The notes beneath the pieces were generated by a model that was not told the origin of the DNA, made no database searches, and saw only the letters and a list, made by a program, of their open reading frames with translations. Shown here piece after piece: positions 30,314-40,284 of a DNA stretch of 64,000 nucleotides (position 1 is its first letter; every line of letters begins with the position of its first letter). This stretch comes from Roseiarcus sp963751165. Lineage in GTDB: Bacteria > Pseudomonadota > Alphaproteobacteria > Rhizobiales > Beijerinckiaceae. The translations under genes were made by a program, and so were the position numbers. Location: contig CAVVTP010000008.1 of NCBI GenBank assembly GCA_963751165.1, forward strand, positions 62,001 to 126,000. Reading direction: 5' to 3'.

Positions 30314-30421
30314 TCACGGTCTTTGCCTGGAGCGCGGCCCCCGGGTCGCGCCCAGCGGCGGGAACCTCGCCTTCACTATCTTTCATAGGGTGGCGAACTG
30401 GCGACAGGGGCTACGCTTTCG

Positions 30422-31663
30422 ATGAAATTTCTCTTCGTCCACAACAACTTTCCGGCTCAATTCCGAAATGTTGCGGAGGAATTGGGAAAGGTGGGTTCGT
30501 TCGAACTCGCCGCCATCGGCGCCCAGGGCGCGCAGGCCGTCGAAGGCGTCGCGGTCCACCGGTATCAGGTTCCACAAGTCGATCTCTCGGCCACGCATCC
30601 CTTCGCGCGCCGCTTCGACGCCGAATGCTGGCGAGGGGACCAGGTGCTGATGGCGGCGAGCGCGCTCGCGGCGTCTGGCTTTAGTCCGGATTGTATCCTC
30701 GCCCATAGCGGCTGGGGAGAATCGCTGCCGTTGCGGGCGATCTTTCCGAAGGCGCGAATCGCCGTCTACTGTGAATTTTTCTACCGTGCGGAGGGACAGG
30801 ACGTTCACTTCGATCCAGAGGGTCCGAGGATGGGAGTGGACGGAATCGCTGCCCTGCAGTGCAAGAACGCTGGCTCGCTCGTCGCCCTGGCCGAGGCAGA
30901 CTTGGGCGTCTCGCCGACTCGCTGGCAACGCTCGACCTTTCCAAAGGAGTTTCATAACAAGATCGAGGTTGTTCACGAGGGGGTCGATCTCGCGAGCACG
31001 CGGCCGGATCAGAGGGCGCGTCTCAAATTGCCCGGCGGCAAAGTCCTCACGAAAGCGGACGAGATCGTTACCTTCGCGTCGCGCAATCTCGAACCGGTTC
31101 GTGGATATCACGTCTTCCTGCGCGCTCTACCCGGGATCCAGCGCGCGCGGCCAAATGCCCATGTCGTCATTGCGGGCAGTGATGGCAACTCCTACAGCCA
31201 TGCTCCGCCGGTTGGAAAGACATGGAAGGCGCATTGCCTCGACCAGGTTGTCTCGGACCTCGACCTGTCCCGGGTACATTTCGTGGGCTCGCTTGACCGT
31301 GGCTCCTACTTGAATTTGCTTCAAGTGTCGTCCGTCCACGTCTACCTGACCTATCCGTTCGTTCTATCCTGGTCGTTGCTGGACGCCATGGCGTCCGAAT
31401 GCGAGATCGTCGCGTCCGATACCGCCCCTGTCCGGGAGGTTATCGAGGACGGCAGAAACGGAGTCCTGGTTCCGTTTCATGACCACTCGGCGCTGTCGCA
31501 GGCCGTCGTGGACACGCTCGCAAGCCGCGGGTCGACATCCAAGCGCGGCGCAGCGGCGAGACAAACCGTCGCCGAAAGGTTCGACAAACAGGTCTGCGTG
31601 CGAGACGCGCTCCGCGCGATGGGCGTCCGTTGTCCGGAACGGACAGCGGCAATCGCAGCATGA
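30422..31663 (+). CDS. glycosyltransferase family 4
   Basis: A 413-residue GT-B fold glycosyltransferase. The N-terminus MKFLFVHNNFPAQFRNVAEE and ILAHSGWGESLPLRAIFPKA belong to the acceptor domain. The C-terminal donor domain has FASRNLEPVRGYHVFLRALP, HFVGSLDRGSYLNLLQVSSV and the nucleotide-sugar-binding segment SWSLLDAMASECEIVASDTA. GT4 enzymes retain the anomeric configuration and usually use UDP- or GDP-sugars. It lies between the RTX gene and its exporter, so it probably modifies the secreted protein or builds the glycan made by this island. Confidence 0.85.
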   Translation: MKFLFVHNNFPAQFRNVAEELGKVGSFELAAIGAQGAQAVEGVAVHRYQVPQVDLSATHPFARRFDAECWRGDQVLMAASALAASGFSPDCILAHSGWGESLPLRAIFPKARIAVYCEFFYRAEGQDVHFDPEGPRMGVDGIAALQCKNAGSLVALAEADLGVSPTRWQRSTFPKEFHNKIEVVHEGVDLASTRPDQRARLKLPGGKVLTKADEIVTFASRNLEPVRGYHVFLRALPGIQRARPNAHVVIAGSDGNSYSHAPPVGKTWKAHCLDQVVSDLDLSRVHFVGSLDRGSYLNLLQVSSVHVYLTYPFVLSWSLLDAMASECEIVASDTAPVREVIEDGRNGVLVPFHDHSALSQAVVDTLASRGSTSKRGAAARQTVAERFDKQVCVRDALRAMGVRCPERTAAIAA

Positions 31664-31700
31664 GCAGCCCTCGAGGGTGCGCGGCGTATCGGGAACGGCA

Positions 31701-33935
31701 ATGACTGCGCTAAGCGCAATGAAGGCCGACATATCCGACGACGCTGTGCGCGTCCCGAGCGGGGTCGAGTGCATTTCGCTGGTCGCGCGGCATCACGGAC
31801 TCCACGTCTCGGCCATGCAGACGACGGTCGACAATCGTCTTTCCGGCGCCGAGCTGTCGGCCGAAGAAATTGTGCGATGCGCCGCGCGCTTGGGGTTGAG
31901 AGCACAGCGGGTTCGACTGACCTGGCGCGGTCTGTCGCATCTGAAGAAGTCGCTTCCGGTCATCGTGAGCTTGACGAGCGGCGCTAGTATGGTTCTCGAA
32001 GGGCTGGACGTAAGCAGCGAAGCGCCTGCCGTGATCTTGCGCGATCCGAAGGCGGGGGACGACGGCAAGCTGGTTGTCGACCGGACCCGGTTCGAGGGAG
32101 CCTGGACGCGAGACGTTGTGCTCCTACGTCGCAACTACGACCACGCCGACGAGGAGCAACCTTTCAGTCTCGCCCTGATCATGGCGCTCGTTATGCGGGA
32201 GCGGCGGGTCGTCAGGGATCTCGTCATCTGCGCGATGGCGCTGAGCCTGTTCGCGCTTGCGCCGATCATCTTCTGGCGACTCCTCGCAGACAAGGTGATC
32301 TATTACGGAAGCCTGAACACATTCGCTGTCTTATGTATCTCGATGGGCGTGATCATCGTCTTCGAGGCCGTCTTCGCGTACCTGCGGTCGTTTCTCGTCC
32401 TGTTCACCACGGCGCGCGTCGACGTCCGGCTTTCCGAATATTTACTCGACCGCGTCCTGAAACTCCCGATCGACTATTTCGAACGGACACAGGTCGGCAT
32501 CATCGGCCGCGATATGAACGAGATCTGGAAGGTTCGCGGATTTCTTACCGGCCAGCTGTTCGGGACCGTCCTCGATTCAATGACGCTCCTCGTGTTCGTG
32601 CCGGTGATGTTCTTTTTCAGCCCTCTGCTAACTTTGATCGTGCTCGCGATCTGCGGCTTGATCGTTGGCTGGCTCGTTCTGATGCTGCCCTTTTACCGCA
32701 AGCGCAGTAGCGCGGTTCTGCATGCGGAAGGTGAGCGAGGCGCGTTTCTTTTTCAGACCCTTCATGGAATCCGGACCGTGAAGTCGCTGTCCCTCGAAGA
32801 CCGTCAGCGGCGGCAGTGGGACGTCCATGTCGCGCGCATCGCCAAGCTGAAGCTGGCCGAGGGATACATTTCGGCGATCATCCAGGTCGGCGTTCGCCCG
32901 CTCGAGCGCCTTGCGGTCAACGGGACCTATGCGCTGGGCGTCTATTTCGCAATCACGACCAACGATCCGGTTTATACTGGAGCGCTGTTCGCGTTCCTGA
33001 TGCTGACCCAGCGCGTTTCCGGACCGCTGCTCCAAATGGCGCAGCTGATTAATCAATACGATGAAGCGCGGTTGGCGCTGGGCATTGTCGCCAAGCTGGT
33101 CAACCAGCCTAAGGAGGAGGCGATCGCCGAGCACGGGGTCCGGACCCCGCTCAAGGGGCACGTTGAATTCGCCAAGGTCCGCTTCAAATACTCCGGCGCT
33201 TTGACACCGGCGCTCGACGGCGTCTCGTTCGAGGTTCCGATCGGATATACGTTCGGTATTGTCGGCCGCAGCGGATCCGGGAAAACGACAGTAACGCGTC
33301 TGCTTCAGCGGCTGCACTCGGATTACGAGGGCCTCATCAAGGTCGATGGGGTCGATGTACGCGAGTACGACGTCACCCATCTCAGACGCAGTCTGGGCGT
33401 TGTGTTGCAGGAAAATTTCCTGTTCAGCGGAACAATCCGGGAAAACATAACCGCGGCCAAACCTCAGGCGAGCTTCGATGAGGTTGTCCAGGCCGCTCGG
33501 CTCGCGGGCGCCGAAGAATTCATAGATCGACTCCCGCGGGGTTACGAGACCTTTATTTTTGAGGGGTCTCCCAATCTGTCGGGGGGACAGCGCCAGAGGC
33601 TGGCGATCGCCCGGGCGCTGATCCTCGACCCGAAAATATTGATCCTCGACGAAGCCACGAGCGCTCTCGACCCGGACAGTGAAGCCATCGTCAATGAGAA
33701 CATTCGTCGCATCGCAGCCGGTCGAACAGTGATCGTGATCTCGCACCGACTGTCTTCGCTCGTGAATTCGGACGCCATCCTCGTGCTCGAACGGGGAAAG
33801 GTCGCGGCGGTCGGCCGGCACGAAGAACTACTGGAGAGCTGCGAAATCTATAGCGGTCTCTGGCATCAGCAGAATCGGCACGTCTCGTCGCGCAGCGCCG
33901 GCGTCGTCTCTTTACGAGGAGGCGTCCATGGCTAG
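31701..33935 (+). CDS. type I secretion ABC exporter with C39-like domain (HlyB type)
   Basis: A 744-residue exporter. Residues ~15-135 are a C39-like domain (VECISLVARHHGLHVSA) in which the position of the catalytic Cys is Ser, so it is a non-cleaving docking domain as in HlyB. Membrane segments occupy ~165-440. The ATPase has Walker A GRSGSGKTT (~520), signature LSGGQRQR (~625), Walker B ILILDEATSALD (~646) and the switch His in VISHRLSS. The start at 31701 (MTALSAMKADISDDAVRVPS) follows GGGAACGGCA. The adaptor HlyD begins inside its last codons. TolC is not in the window. Confidence 0.9.
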   Translation: MTALSAMKADISDDAVRVPSGVECISLVARHHGLHVSAMQTTVDNRLSGAELSAEEIVRCAARLGLRAQRVRLTWRGLSHLKKSLPVIVSLTSGASMVLEGLDVSSEAPAVILRDPKAGDDGKLVVDRTRFEGAWTRDVVLLRRNYDHADEEQPFSLALIMALVMRERRVVRDLVICAMALSLFALAPIIFWRLLADKVIYYGSLNTFAVLCISMGVIIVFEAVFAYLRSFLVLFTTARVDVRLSEYLLDRVLKLPIDYFERTQVGIIGRDMNEIWKVRGFLTGQLFGTVLDSMTLLVFVPVMFFFSPLLTLIVLAICGLIVGWLVLMLPFYRKRSSAVLHAEGERGAFLFQTLHGIRTVKSLSLEDRQRRQWDVHVARIAKLKLAEGYISAIIQVGVRPLERLAVNGTYALGVYFAITTNDPVYTGALFAFLMLTQRVSGPLLQMAQLINQYDEARLALGIVAKLVNQPKEEAIAEHGVRTPLKGHVEFAKVRFKYSGALTPALDGVSFEVPIGYTFGIVGRSGSGKTTVTRLLQRLHSDYEGLIKVDGVDVREYDVTHLRRSLGVVLQENFLFSGTIRENITAAKPQASFDEVVQAARLAGAEEFIDRLPRGYETFIFEGSPNLSGGQRQRLAIARALILDPKILILDEATSALDPDSEAIVNENIRRIAAGRTVIVISHRLSSLVNSDAILVLERGKVAAVGRHEELLESCEIYSGLWHQQNRHVSSRSAGVVSLRGGVHG

Positions 33936-35272
33936 CGATGCGGTTCCCGCCGCGGTTCGACAATTCCAATCGGAAATCGACGCAATCCGTCACGCGGATG
34001 AGCCGTTCAGCGCGCGCGCCACGGTGCTTGCGCTCGGCGCAGCGTTGCTCGCCACCGCGCTCATCCTGGGCATCGCCCGCGTGGATCGAGTCATTTCAAG
34101 CACCAGCGGAAGGATCGTTTCCGTCGAGACTCCGCTCGTGTTTCAGGCGCTTGACCCGTCGATCGTCAAGACCATCGACGTGCGCGAAGGAGAGGTGGTC
34201 GAGAAGGGCCGGCAACTGGCGACGTTGGACCCGACATTCGCCACTGCTGACGTCGACCAATTGCAACTGCAGATCGACAGCCTAAACGCCCAGATCACCC
34301 GGGAGGAGGCCGAGCTCGCCGGCGCGAATCTGGTGTTCCCGCCGAATGCAGATTCGAACCTCGAGAAATACCAGAAGTTGCAGAAGCAGCTCTTTGACCA
34401 GCGCGCGGCGCAATACTCGGCTCAGGTGGACAGCTTTGATGAGAAAATCGCGCAGGCCGAGGCCACCATCGAGAAGTTTCAGGGCGACGAAAGCCGGTAC
34501 AAAGAGCACGTCCAGATTGCAACTCAAGTCCAGGGAATGCGCAGCACCCTGCTCCAACACGGCGACGAGTCGCTTCTGAACGTGCTGTTGTCAACAGACG
34601 CTAAAGTCGAAGCGCTCAGGACGATGGAATTCGATCACAATAGCCTTGTCGAAGCTCAACACCAGCTGGCTTCCGTCAAGGCCGACCGCTCCGCCTTCAT
34701 CGAGCAATGGTCGTCGGCAACTTCACAAGACCTGGTCACCGCGCGCAACAACCGCGATGGGGCGCGCGCGCAGCTGGAGAAGGCGACGAAGCATAAAGAC
34801 CTGGTCCGTTTGTTGGCTCCAGAGCACTCGATGGTGCTGAATTTGGCCCATCTGTCCGTCGGGTCCGTCCTCAAGGAAGGCGATACGCTGCTGACCCTGG
34901 CGCCGATGAACGCACCGCTGGAGGCGGAGGTCCAAGTCGCGAGCCGAGACGTCGGGTTCGTTCGACCCGGAGACCCAGCGACTCTGAAAATCGACGCTTT
35001 CAACTTTGCCGAGCATGGAACGGTTGCGGGAAAGGTCAAGTGGATCAGCGAGGACGCGTTCACGACCGATGACAACGGCGCGGCAATCCCCGCCTACTAC
35101 CGCGTGCGGATTGCGATCCAAGCAATCAACCTGATCAACGTGCCGAGCACGTTTCGTCTCATTCCAGGCATGACTTCTGATCGCCGACGTCAAAGTGGGC
35201 TCACGAGCGCTCGGCGCCTATCTCGTCGGGGGCATAATTCGTAATCTCGGGCAGGCGATGCGCGAGCCATGA
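33928..35272 (+). CDS. HlyD-family periplasmic adaptor, frameshifted at the 3' end
   Basis: A membrane fusion protein of ~447 residues. There is a single transmembrane segment at ~30-50 (LALGAALLATALILGIARV), a first half-lipoyl segment (VKTIDVREGEVVEKGRQLAT), a long alpha-helical hairpin rich in Gln/Glu (~85-290), then a second lipoyl half (EHSMVLNLAHLSVGSVLKEG) and a beta-barrel. One extra T at 35175-35176 breaks the frame. Restored, it ends TLIADVKVGSRALGAYLVGG IIRNLGQAMREP at a TGA that overlaps the next ATG. It bridges the exporter to an outer membrane TolC. Confidence 0.86.
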
Positions 35273-37176
35273 GCAAATCTGCCGCAGCGCCTTCAGGAAC
35301 GCTAACTGCTGCGATTAAGCGGGTGCGCATTGCGCGTCACATCGGGCGCGGCGCGGCGGCCTATACCGAAAGGCGCTTCCTTTCCGCGCTGCGGCGGTGG
35401 CAGATTGCGCACTTGGCGGGTTCCAACGAAGCGGCGTTTCGGATCGCGGAACTCTACGTTAAAGGCGAGGGAGTGCAGCGAAATTTAGCTGAAGCGGTGA
35501 AGTGGTATCGCGAGGCCGCGAGCCACGGACACGCCGATGCGCAATTTCGTCTAGGGCTCATTCTGCTGAATGGCGCCCTAGGCGGGGGGGCCGCCAAATG
35601 GCACAGTGCGGCCACGGCGCACGATGCACACTTGGCGCAAAAGAATGCGCACGCGCTATTCCCTTCGGGCTTCGAGGTCCGTTCTGATCCCGTCGAAGGC
35701 CTGCGATGGTTGGAGGAGGCCAGTCAAAACGGGGTTCGCGAGGCGGATAGCGTAATCGGCTCGATCTATCTCGAAGGGCAGGTTCGCCCGCGCGATTTCG
35801 CGGCAGCGCGCCAGCGGCTGCAGCTCTCCGCCGATGCGGGCGTCGCCTCCGCGCAGTTTCGTCTGGGGGACATGCTGTTTCGCGGGCTCGGTCAGCCATC
35901 CAACCCCGCGGCTGCTGCGGATTGGTATGAGCGAGCGGCTGCGCAAGGGCATCCGAGAGCCGCAGTAGCAATCGCGACGATACTCATGACAGGTCAAGGC
36001 CGACCGCGCGACAAAGACAGAGCCGGCGCCTATTACGAAACGGCGGCGCAAGCCGACGACCTCCAAGGGCTGTACCAGGCGGGACTCATGAGGCTTAGCG
36101 GCGATGGGCTGCCTCGCAATCTTGTCCGCGCCGAGAGCTATTTTCGGCGCGCGGCCAAGAAGAATGATCTGCATTCGATCCTCGCTTTGGCTGAGCTCTA
36201 TAGTCGCGGCGCGCATGTCGAGCCTGACCTCCGCGAGGCTTACATCTGGTATCGGCGAGCGGCCGAGCTCGGCGATGCGCGCGCGCAGTTCATAGTGGGA
36301 CGGCTCAGCGCAACCGGTGCCGGAGTCGCCGCAAATCTGCGTGAATCGGCCCGTTGGTTCCTGCAATCTGCTAAGAAGGGCGATCCGCTTGCGGCGCATA
36401 ACGTCGCGTGCCTTTACGCACGAGGTGAGGGTGTCGAGAGGGACGTTGCCGCCGCCGCCAAGTGGTTCACGATCGCGGCCGAGAACGGGGTCGCTGCCAG
36501 CCAGGTCGCACTCGCGCATTGCTTGCTACGCGGAGACAGCACTGCGCATGACCCAGAGTCGGCACGGTTATGGCTCGAGAAGGCCGTCCAAGCCGGCGAT
36601 AATGAGGCCAAGGTTTCGCTCGCTTCGCTTTACCTCGTCGGACAGTCCGTTCCACAAGAGGTCGACAGAGCCCAAGGACTGCTTCGGGAGGCTGCCGTAG
36701 CAGGTTTTGCGCCGGCTGCACGGCGACTAGCCCAGATTCATTCGGGCCAGTTCAATTGGCCCGTGAATGTAGAAGAAGCGACCCGCTGGTATCGCGTTGG
36801 CGCCGAAGCTGGGGACGCGGAGTCGCAATACCGGCTTGCGCTAATTTTGCGGGCAACCAAGGGCGCCGCGCACTCGCAGGCGGAAGCGATTGAGTGGCTG
36901 CGCCGAGCCTCAGGTAACGGAAGCGCTGCGGCGACCTTCGAGCTCGGAGTTGCGTGTTGCATCGGGGATGGGACCCTACAGGATATCGCCCAAGGCGCGC
37001 GGCTTTACGCGGCAGCCGCGACGGCCGGGCATCCGCTGGCGATGTTCAACTGGGGAGTCATGTTGCGCAATGGCGTCGGGATTGAGGCTAATGAGGAAGA
37101 GGGACGAACATGGATCGAGAGGGCGGCGAAGGCGGGCTTGAAGGACGCTCGCTCGGCTTTGGAGCGCCTGACATGA
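35269..37176 (+). CDS. Sel1-repeat (TPR-like) protein
   Basis: A 635-residue protein made almost entirely of ~36-residue Sel1-like repeats, for example AFRIAELYVKGEGVQRNLAE, AQFRLGLILLNGA, AAVAIATILMTGQGRPRDKD and AMFNWGVMLRNGVGIEANEE. These form a superhelical protein-protein interaction scaffold. No signal peptide is evident; the N-terminus has a basic segment KRVRIARHIGRGAAAY. The start ATG overlaps the HlyD stop (restored frame) and the stop overlaps the next ATG. This placement suggests it is made in step with the exporter and glycosyltransferases, perhaps as an assembly factor. That role is an inference. Confidence 0.85.
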   Translation: MSKSAAAPSGTLTAAIKRVRIARHIGRGAAAYTERRFLSALRRWQIAHLAGSNEAAFRIAELYVKGEGVQRNLAEAVKWYREAASHGHADAQFRLGLILLNGALGGGAAKWHSAATAHDAHLAQKNAHALFPSGFEVRSDPVEGLRWLEEASQNGVREADSVIGSIYLEGQVRPRDFAAARQRLQLSADAGVASAQFRLGDMLFRGLGQPSNPAAAADWYERAAAQGHPRAAVAIATILMTGQGRPRDKDRAGAYYETAAQADDLQGLYQAGLMRLSGDGLPRNLVRAESYFRRAAKKNDLHSILALAELYSRGAHVEPDLREAYIWYRRAAELGDARAQFIVGRLSATGAGVAANLRESARWFLQSAKKGDPLAAHNVACLYARGEGVERDVAAAAKWFTIAAENGVAASQVALAHCLLRGDSTAHDPESARLWLEKAVQAGDNEAKVSLASLYLVGQSVPQEVDRAQGLLREAAVAGFAPAARRLAQIHSGQFNWPVNVEEATRWYRVGAEAGDAESQYRLALILRATKGAAHSQAEAIEWLRRASGNGSAAATFELGVACCIGDGTLQDIAQGARLYAAAATAGHPLAMFNWGVMLRNGVGIEANEEEGRTWIERAAKAGLKDARSALERLT

Positions 37177-38999
37177 GCGCTCTTCGGGCCGAGTCTTCAC
37201 AAATCTCTTCGCCAGTGGTTCGGCGGTCGCGCGATGGGGTCGCAACGGGCCTTTCTGTCGATCGCGTGCTCGTCGATGGTGACTTACTCGTAGTAGAAGG
37301 ATGGGCGATCGGCGGACAAGATGTGACGTTCATCGCCGTCGGTGGAACCGGCGTTCCAATGCTCCCTTCGCTGACACTCTTCGCCAGAGACGACGTCGCA
37401 GCCGGGTACAGCGTCGCAGCCGATCTCGTCAAAGGATTCCTTGCGATCTGGCGGAAGCGGCCGCGCGGCGACATACAGGTGCAACTGCGAGCCGGCTCCG
37501 GGCAGCCGCTGCAAATCGATGTAATGGTCCCGGAGCAAGGCACGCCCGGGAAGCTCGCGCAGTTCCTCATAGAAAATCGCTCACGGGCGGGACGTCTGTT
37601 CGAAGGATTCGTTCATAACCCCGTCGCGATATCGGCTCTTGTGAAACATCTCGAGGCGCCCCCTCTCGGGTTTAACCGCGTTCGAGGTCATCTCGAGACC
37701 GCGAGAGGCGTGGAAGGCGTCGGTGGACTGGTGGTCGGTTGGACCGTCGGGGAGCCCGACATTTCCTTCCGCCTCGTCGACGAAGAGGGGGCGGTTGTCC
37801 CGCTCAAAGGCGCGGTTCGCTGGACGCGCAACGACATCATTGACGCGATGGGTAGCGAGTTTGGCGATTACGTGTTCAACGCAGGCTTCTTGCAGGGGTG
37901 GAGCGGTCCGCTCCGCATGGGTGGCGTCGTTCGCTTGATCGCATCGACAGATGATACATCCTACGAGCTGTCGGAGATCAAATGGTCGCCGGCTCCGGTC
38001 GAGCCTGTAAGCTTTGCGCGCTGGGCGTTCGAATTGCCGACCCCCCGGGAGAAATTTGCCGACAGACTGACCAATCACGATGGAGCCATCATAAACGCCC
38101 TTATCGAAAGGAAGATCGCCCGACGCTCGAGATCCCATCCGTCGATCTGCGAATATGGACGCCAGCCGGCAAGCCCGAAATGCTCGGTCGTCGTGCCGCT
38201 GTATGGGCGGCACGACTTCATGCTGAATCAATTGCTGGCGTTCTCCGATGATCCGGATTTTATCGAGGGCGTCGAGCTCGTCTATGTCATCGACGATCAT
38301 CGGCTCGTCTCGGCGTTGGCGGCCGATGCGCCTATGTTCGAGGCTAGCTTCGGCGTTCCTTTTCGAACGATCTGGAGCGGCGAGAACCGGGGTTTTTCAG
38401 GCGCAACAAATCTCGGCGTCGCAAATTCGCGGGCTCCGTTCGTCTTGTTGATGAATTCGGACGTCATTCCGATCGCATCCGGCTGGTTGGAGCGGATGCG
38501 TTCGGTCCTTGCCGCTCATCCCGAGATTGGAATGTTGGGCGCGCGATTGCATCACCCGAATGGCGCCGTCCAGCACGACGGCATGGGTTTTCAGTGGGAA
38601 CCGACGTGGCAGAGCTATCTCAACAAGCACCCAGGGGCAGGACTGCCCGGACCGCCTACGAAGGAGAAATTCGTCAAGCGCCAAGCCGTGACAGCCGCAT
38701 GCGCGCTCTTGAAACGGGGAGTGTATAACGCTGTTGGGGGACTCGATGAGAAATTTCTGATTGGGGATTTCGAGGATTCCGACCTTTGCCTGAAGGTACG
38801 GGAGCAGGGCCTAGAGATTGCCTGCCTTCCGCTCCCGGTGACCCTGATCCACCTCGAGCGCCAATCATTTAGCGGCATTGGAACCCCGAGCTTTCGCGAT
38901 TACGTCGCGCGGTACAACGCCTGGCGGCACCATGCGCGCTGGGGCGCCGCGATAGCGAACATGTGCGCGGTCGACAGGCAGCAGGCGACTTCAGGATGA
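37173..38999 (+). CDS. GT2 glycosyltransferase with N-terminal beta domains
   Basis: A 608-residue protein. The N-terminal ~300 residues contain two related beta-rich segments (LLVVEGWAIGGQDVTFIAVG and GGLVVGWTVGEPDISFRLVD), each followed by an R/N-D pair (LFARDDVAAGY, RWTRNDIIDAM). The GT-A domain follows: KCSVVVPLYGRHDFMLNQLL, ENRGFSGATNLGVANS, VLLMNSDVIP, TAACALLKRGVYNAVGGLDE and GDFEDSDLCLKVREQGLEIA. It is the rhamnosyltransferase-like GT2 type. The start at 37173 overlaps the Sel1 stop as ATGA. Similar G-W segments occur in the minus-strand glycosyltransferases. Confidence 0.83.
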   Translation: MSALRAESSQISSPVVRRSRDGVATGLSVDRVLVDGDLLVVEGWAIGGQDVTFIAVGGTGVPMLPSLTLFARDDVAAGYSVAADLVKGFLAIWRKRPRGDIQVQLRAGSGQPLQIDVMVPEQGTPGKLAQFLIENRSRAGRLFEGFVHNPVAISALVKHLEAPPLGFNRVRGHLETARGVEGVGGLVVGWTVGEPDISFRLVDEEGAVVPLKGAVRWTRNDIIDAMGSEFGDYVFNAGFLQGWSGPLRMGGVVRLIASTDDTSYELSEIKWSPAPVEPVSFARWAFELPTPREKFADRLTNHDGAIINALIERKIARRSRSHPSICEYGRQPASPKCSVVVPLYGRHDFMLNQLLAFSDDPDFIEGVELVYVIDDHRLVSALAADAPMFEASFGVPFRTIWSGENRGFSGATNLGVANSRAPFVLLMNSDVIPIASGWLERMRSVLAAHPEIGMLGARLHHPNGAVQHDGMGFQWEPTWQSYLNKHPGAGLPGPPTKEKFVKRQAVTAACALLKRGVYNAVGGLDEKFLIGDFEDSDLCLKVREQGLEIACLPLPVTLIHLERQSFSGIGTPSFRDYVARYNAWRHHARWGAAIANMCAVDRQQATSG

Positions 39000-40225
39000 A
39001 GGCCATGGTCATCGCGCACGCGCATCCCGACTTCAGCGTCGGAGGCGCAGAAATTGCAGCCTACAACCTCTTTCGGACCCTCAGGGCGAGGCGATCCTTC
39101 GGTGAGGCGACCTTTCTTGCGCGCACCGAGATCTCATCTCAGGGCCACGGCACGATCATGATGCGTCGCCCAGGGGAATATTTGTGGCGGCAGGACGTCG
39201 GTGACTGGTTTCGGCTACGAACACAAAATCCGATGTCGGTGTTCGGCGTCTTCCGCGAGTTTCTGAAGACAGAGCGCCCGGACGTCGTTATTTTGCATCA
39301 CTATGTCCACCTCGGCGTGGAGGTTCTGCGCGAGATCAAGCTGACCCTGCCAGATTGCGTGTTGATCGTTACGTTGCACGAATATGTCGCCATCTGCAAT
39401 CGTAACGGTCAGATGGTGAAAAACAAAACAAAGAAACTCTGCTACCGCGAAAGCATCGAGGACTGCAGCAACTGCTTCCCCGAGCGAACGACGCAGGATT
39501 TCTGGCTGCGCAAGCACTACATACAAAAGAACTTTGAGTACGCCGACGCTTTCGTCGCTCCATCCGAATTTCTGCGCCAGCGGTACATCGAATGGGGAAT
39601 CCCGGCGGAGCACATCGTAACAATCGAAAACGGGCAGACGTCATCCTCTTCGCCGAAAGCAGATCCGTCCGCCGCTCGGCTCAGAGCCCGGTTTGGCTTC
39701 TTTGGACAGATCACAGAGTATAAGGGCGTCGAAATCCTGCTTCAGGCAATCCATCTTATTTCCAGTGAATTCCGCGCCAAGATGATCTTCGAAATCCACG
39801 GCGCCAATCTCAAATCGCAGGGACAGTGGTTTCAGGAATTGATCGAAACGCTGAGAAAGCCCTTGATCATGGAAGGGGTATTGCGCTGGGTCGGGCCTTA
39901 CGAACAGACCGAGCTCACGCAGCGCATGAGCAAGGTCGACTGGGTAATCGTGCCGTCGATTTGGTGGGAGAACTCTCCGATGGTCATCCAGGAGGCATTC
40001 TGCAACGGTAGGCCGGTCATATGCTCCGGGATCGGGGGCATGGCTGAAAAGGTTCGCAATGGCGTCGACGGCCTCCATTTTGAGGTGCGAAATCCGCTGG
40101 ATCTCGCGGAGACGGTGATAAGGGCCGTGAGCGAGCCCGGGCTCTGGGAGAAATTGAAAGCGAACATTCGAAAGCCGTTGTCTCTTGAGGAATGCGCGGA
40201 CTCATATCTCGCGTTGGTTGGATGA
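38996..40225 (+). CDS. glycosyltransferase family 4
   Basis: A 409-residue GT-B enzyme starting MKAMVIAHAHPDFSVGGAEI; the glycine-rich GGAE loop is typical. The acceptor half has VVILHHYVHLGVEVLREIKL and HEYVAICNRNGQMVKNKTKK, plus a Cys cluster (CYRESIEDCSNCF) found in some GT4 proteins of this group. The donor half has FGFFGQITEYKGVEILLQAI, VPSIWWENSPMVIQEAFCNG (the EX7E-like element) and GMAEKVRNGVDGLHFEVRNP. It is coupled to the GT2 gene by ATGA overlap at 38996-38999. Confidence 0.88.
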   Translation: MKAMVIAHAHPDFSVGGAEIAAYNLFRTLRARRSFGEATFLARTEISSQGHGTIMMRRPGEYLWRQDVGDWFRLRTQNPMSVFGVFREFLKTERPDVVILHHYVHLGVEVLREIKLTLPDCVLIVTLHEYVAICNRNGQMVKNKTKKLCYRESIEDCSNCFPERTTQDFWLRKHYIQKNFEYADAFVAPSEFLRQRYIEWGIPAEHIVTIENGQTSSSSPKADPSAARLRARFGFFGQITEYKGVEILLQAIHLISSEFRAKMIFEIHGANLKSQGQWFQELIETLRKPLIMEGVLRWVGPYEQTELTQRMSKVDWVIVPSIWWENSPMVIQEAFCNGRPVICSGIGGMAEKVRNGVDGLHFEVRNPLDLAETVIRAVSEPGLWEKLKANIRKPLSLEECADSYLALVG

Positions 40226-40284
40226 TCGTTGGCGCTGAAGGAAGAGGACTTCCTGCCCGGGTGAACTCAAGAATAGAGGACAGA

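Noticed and set aside
31701..32100. The exporter as a bacteriocin-type peptidase (active C39)
   Set aside because: The residue at the catalytic Cys position is Ser, and the nearby Cys aligns with a non-catalytic position, so it is the C39-like docking domain of RTX exporters.
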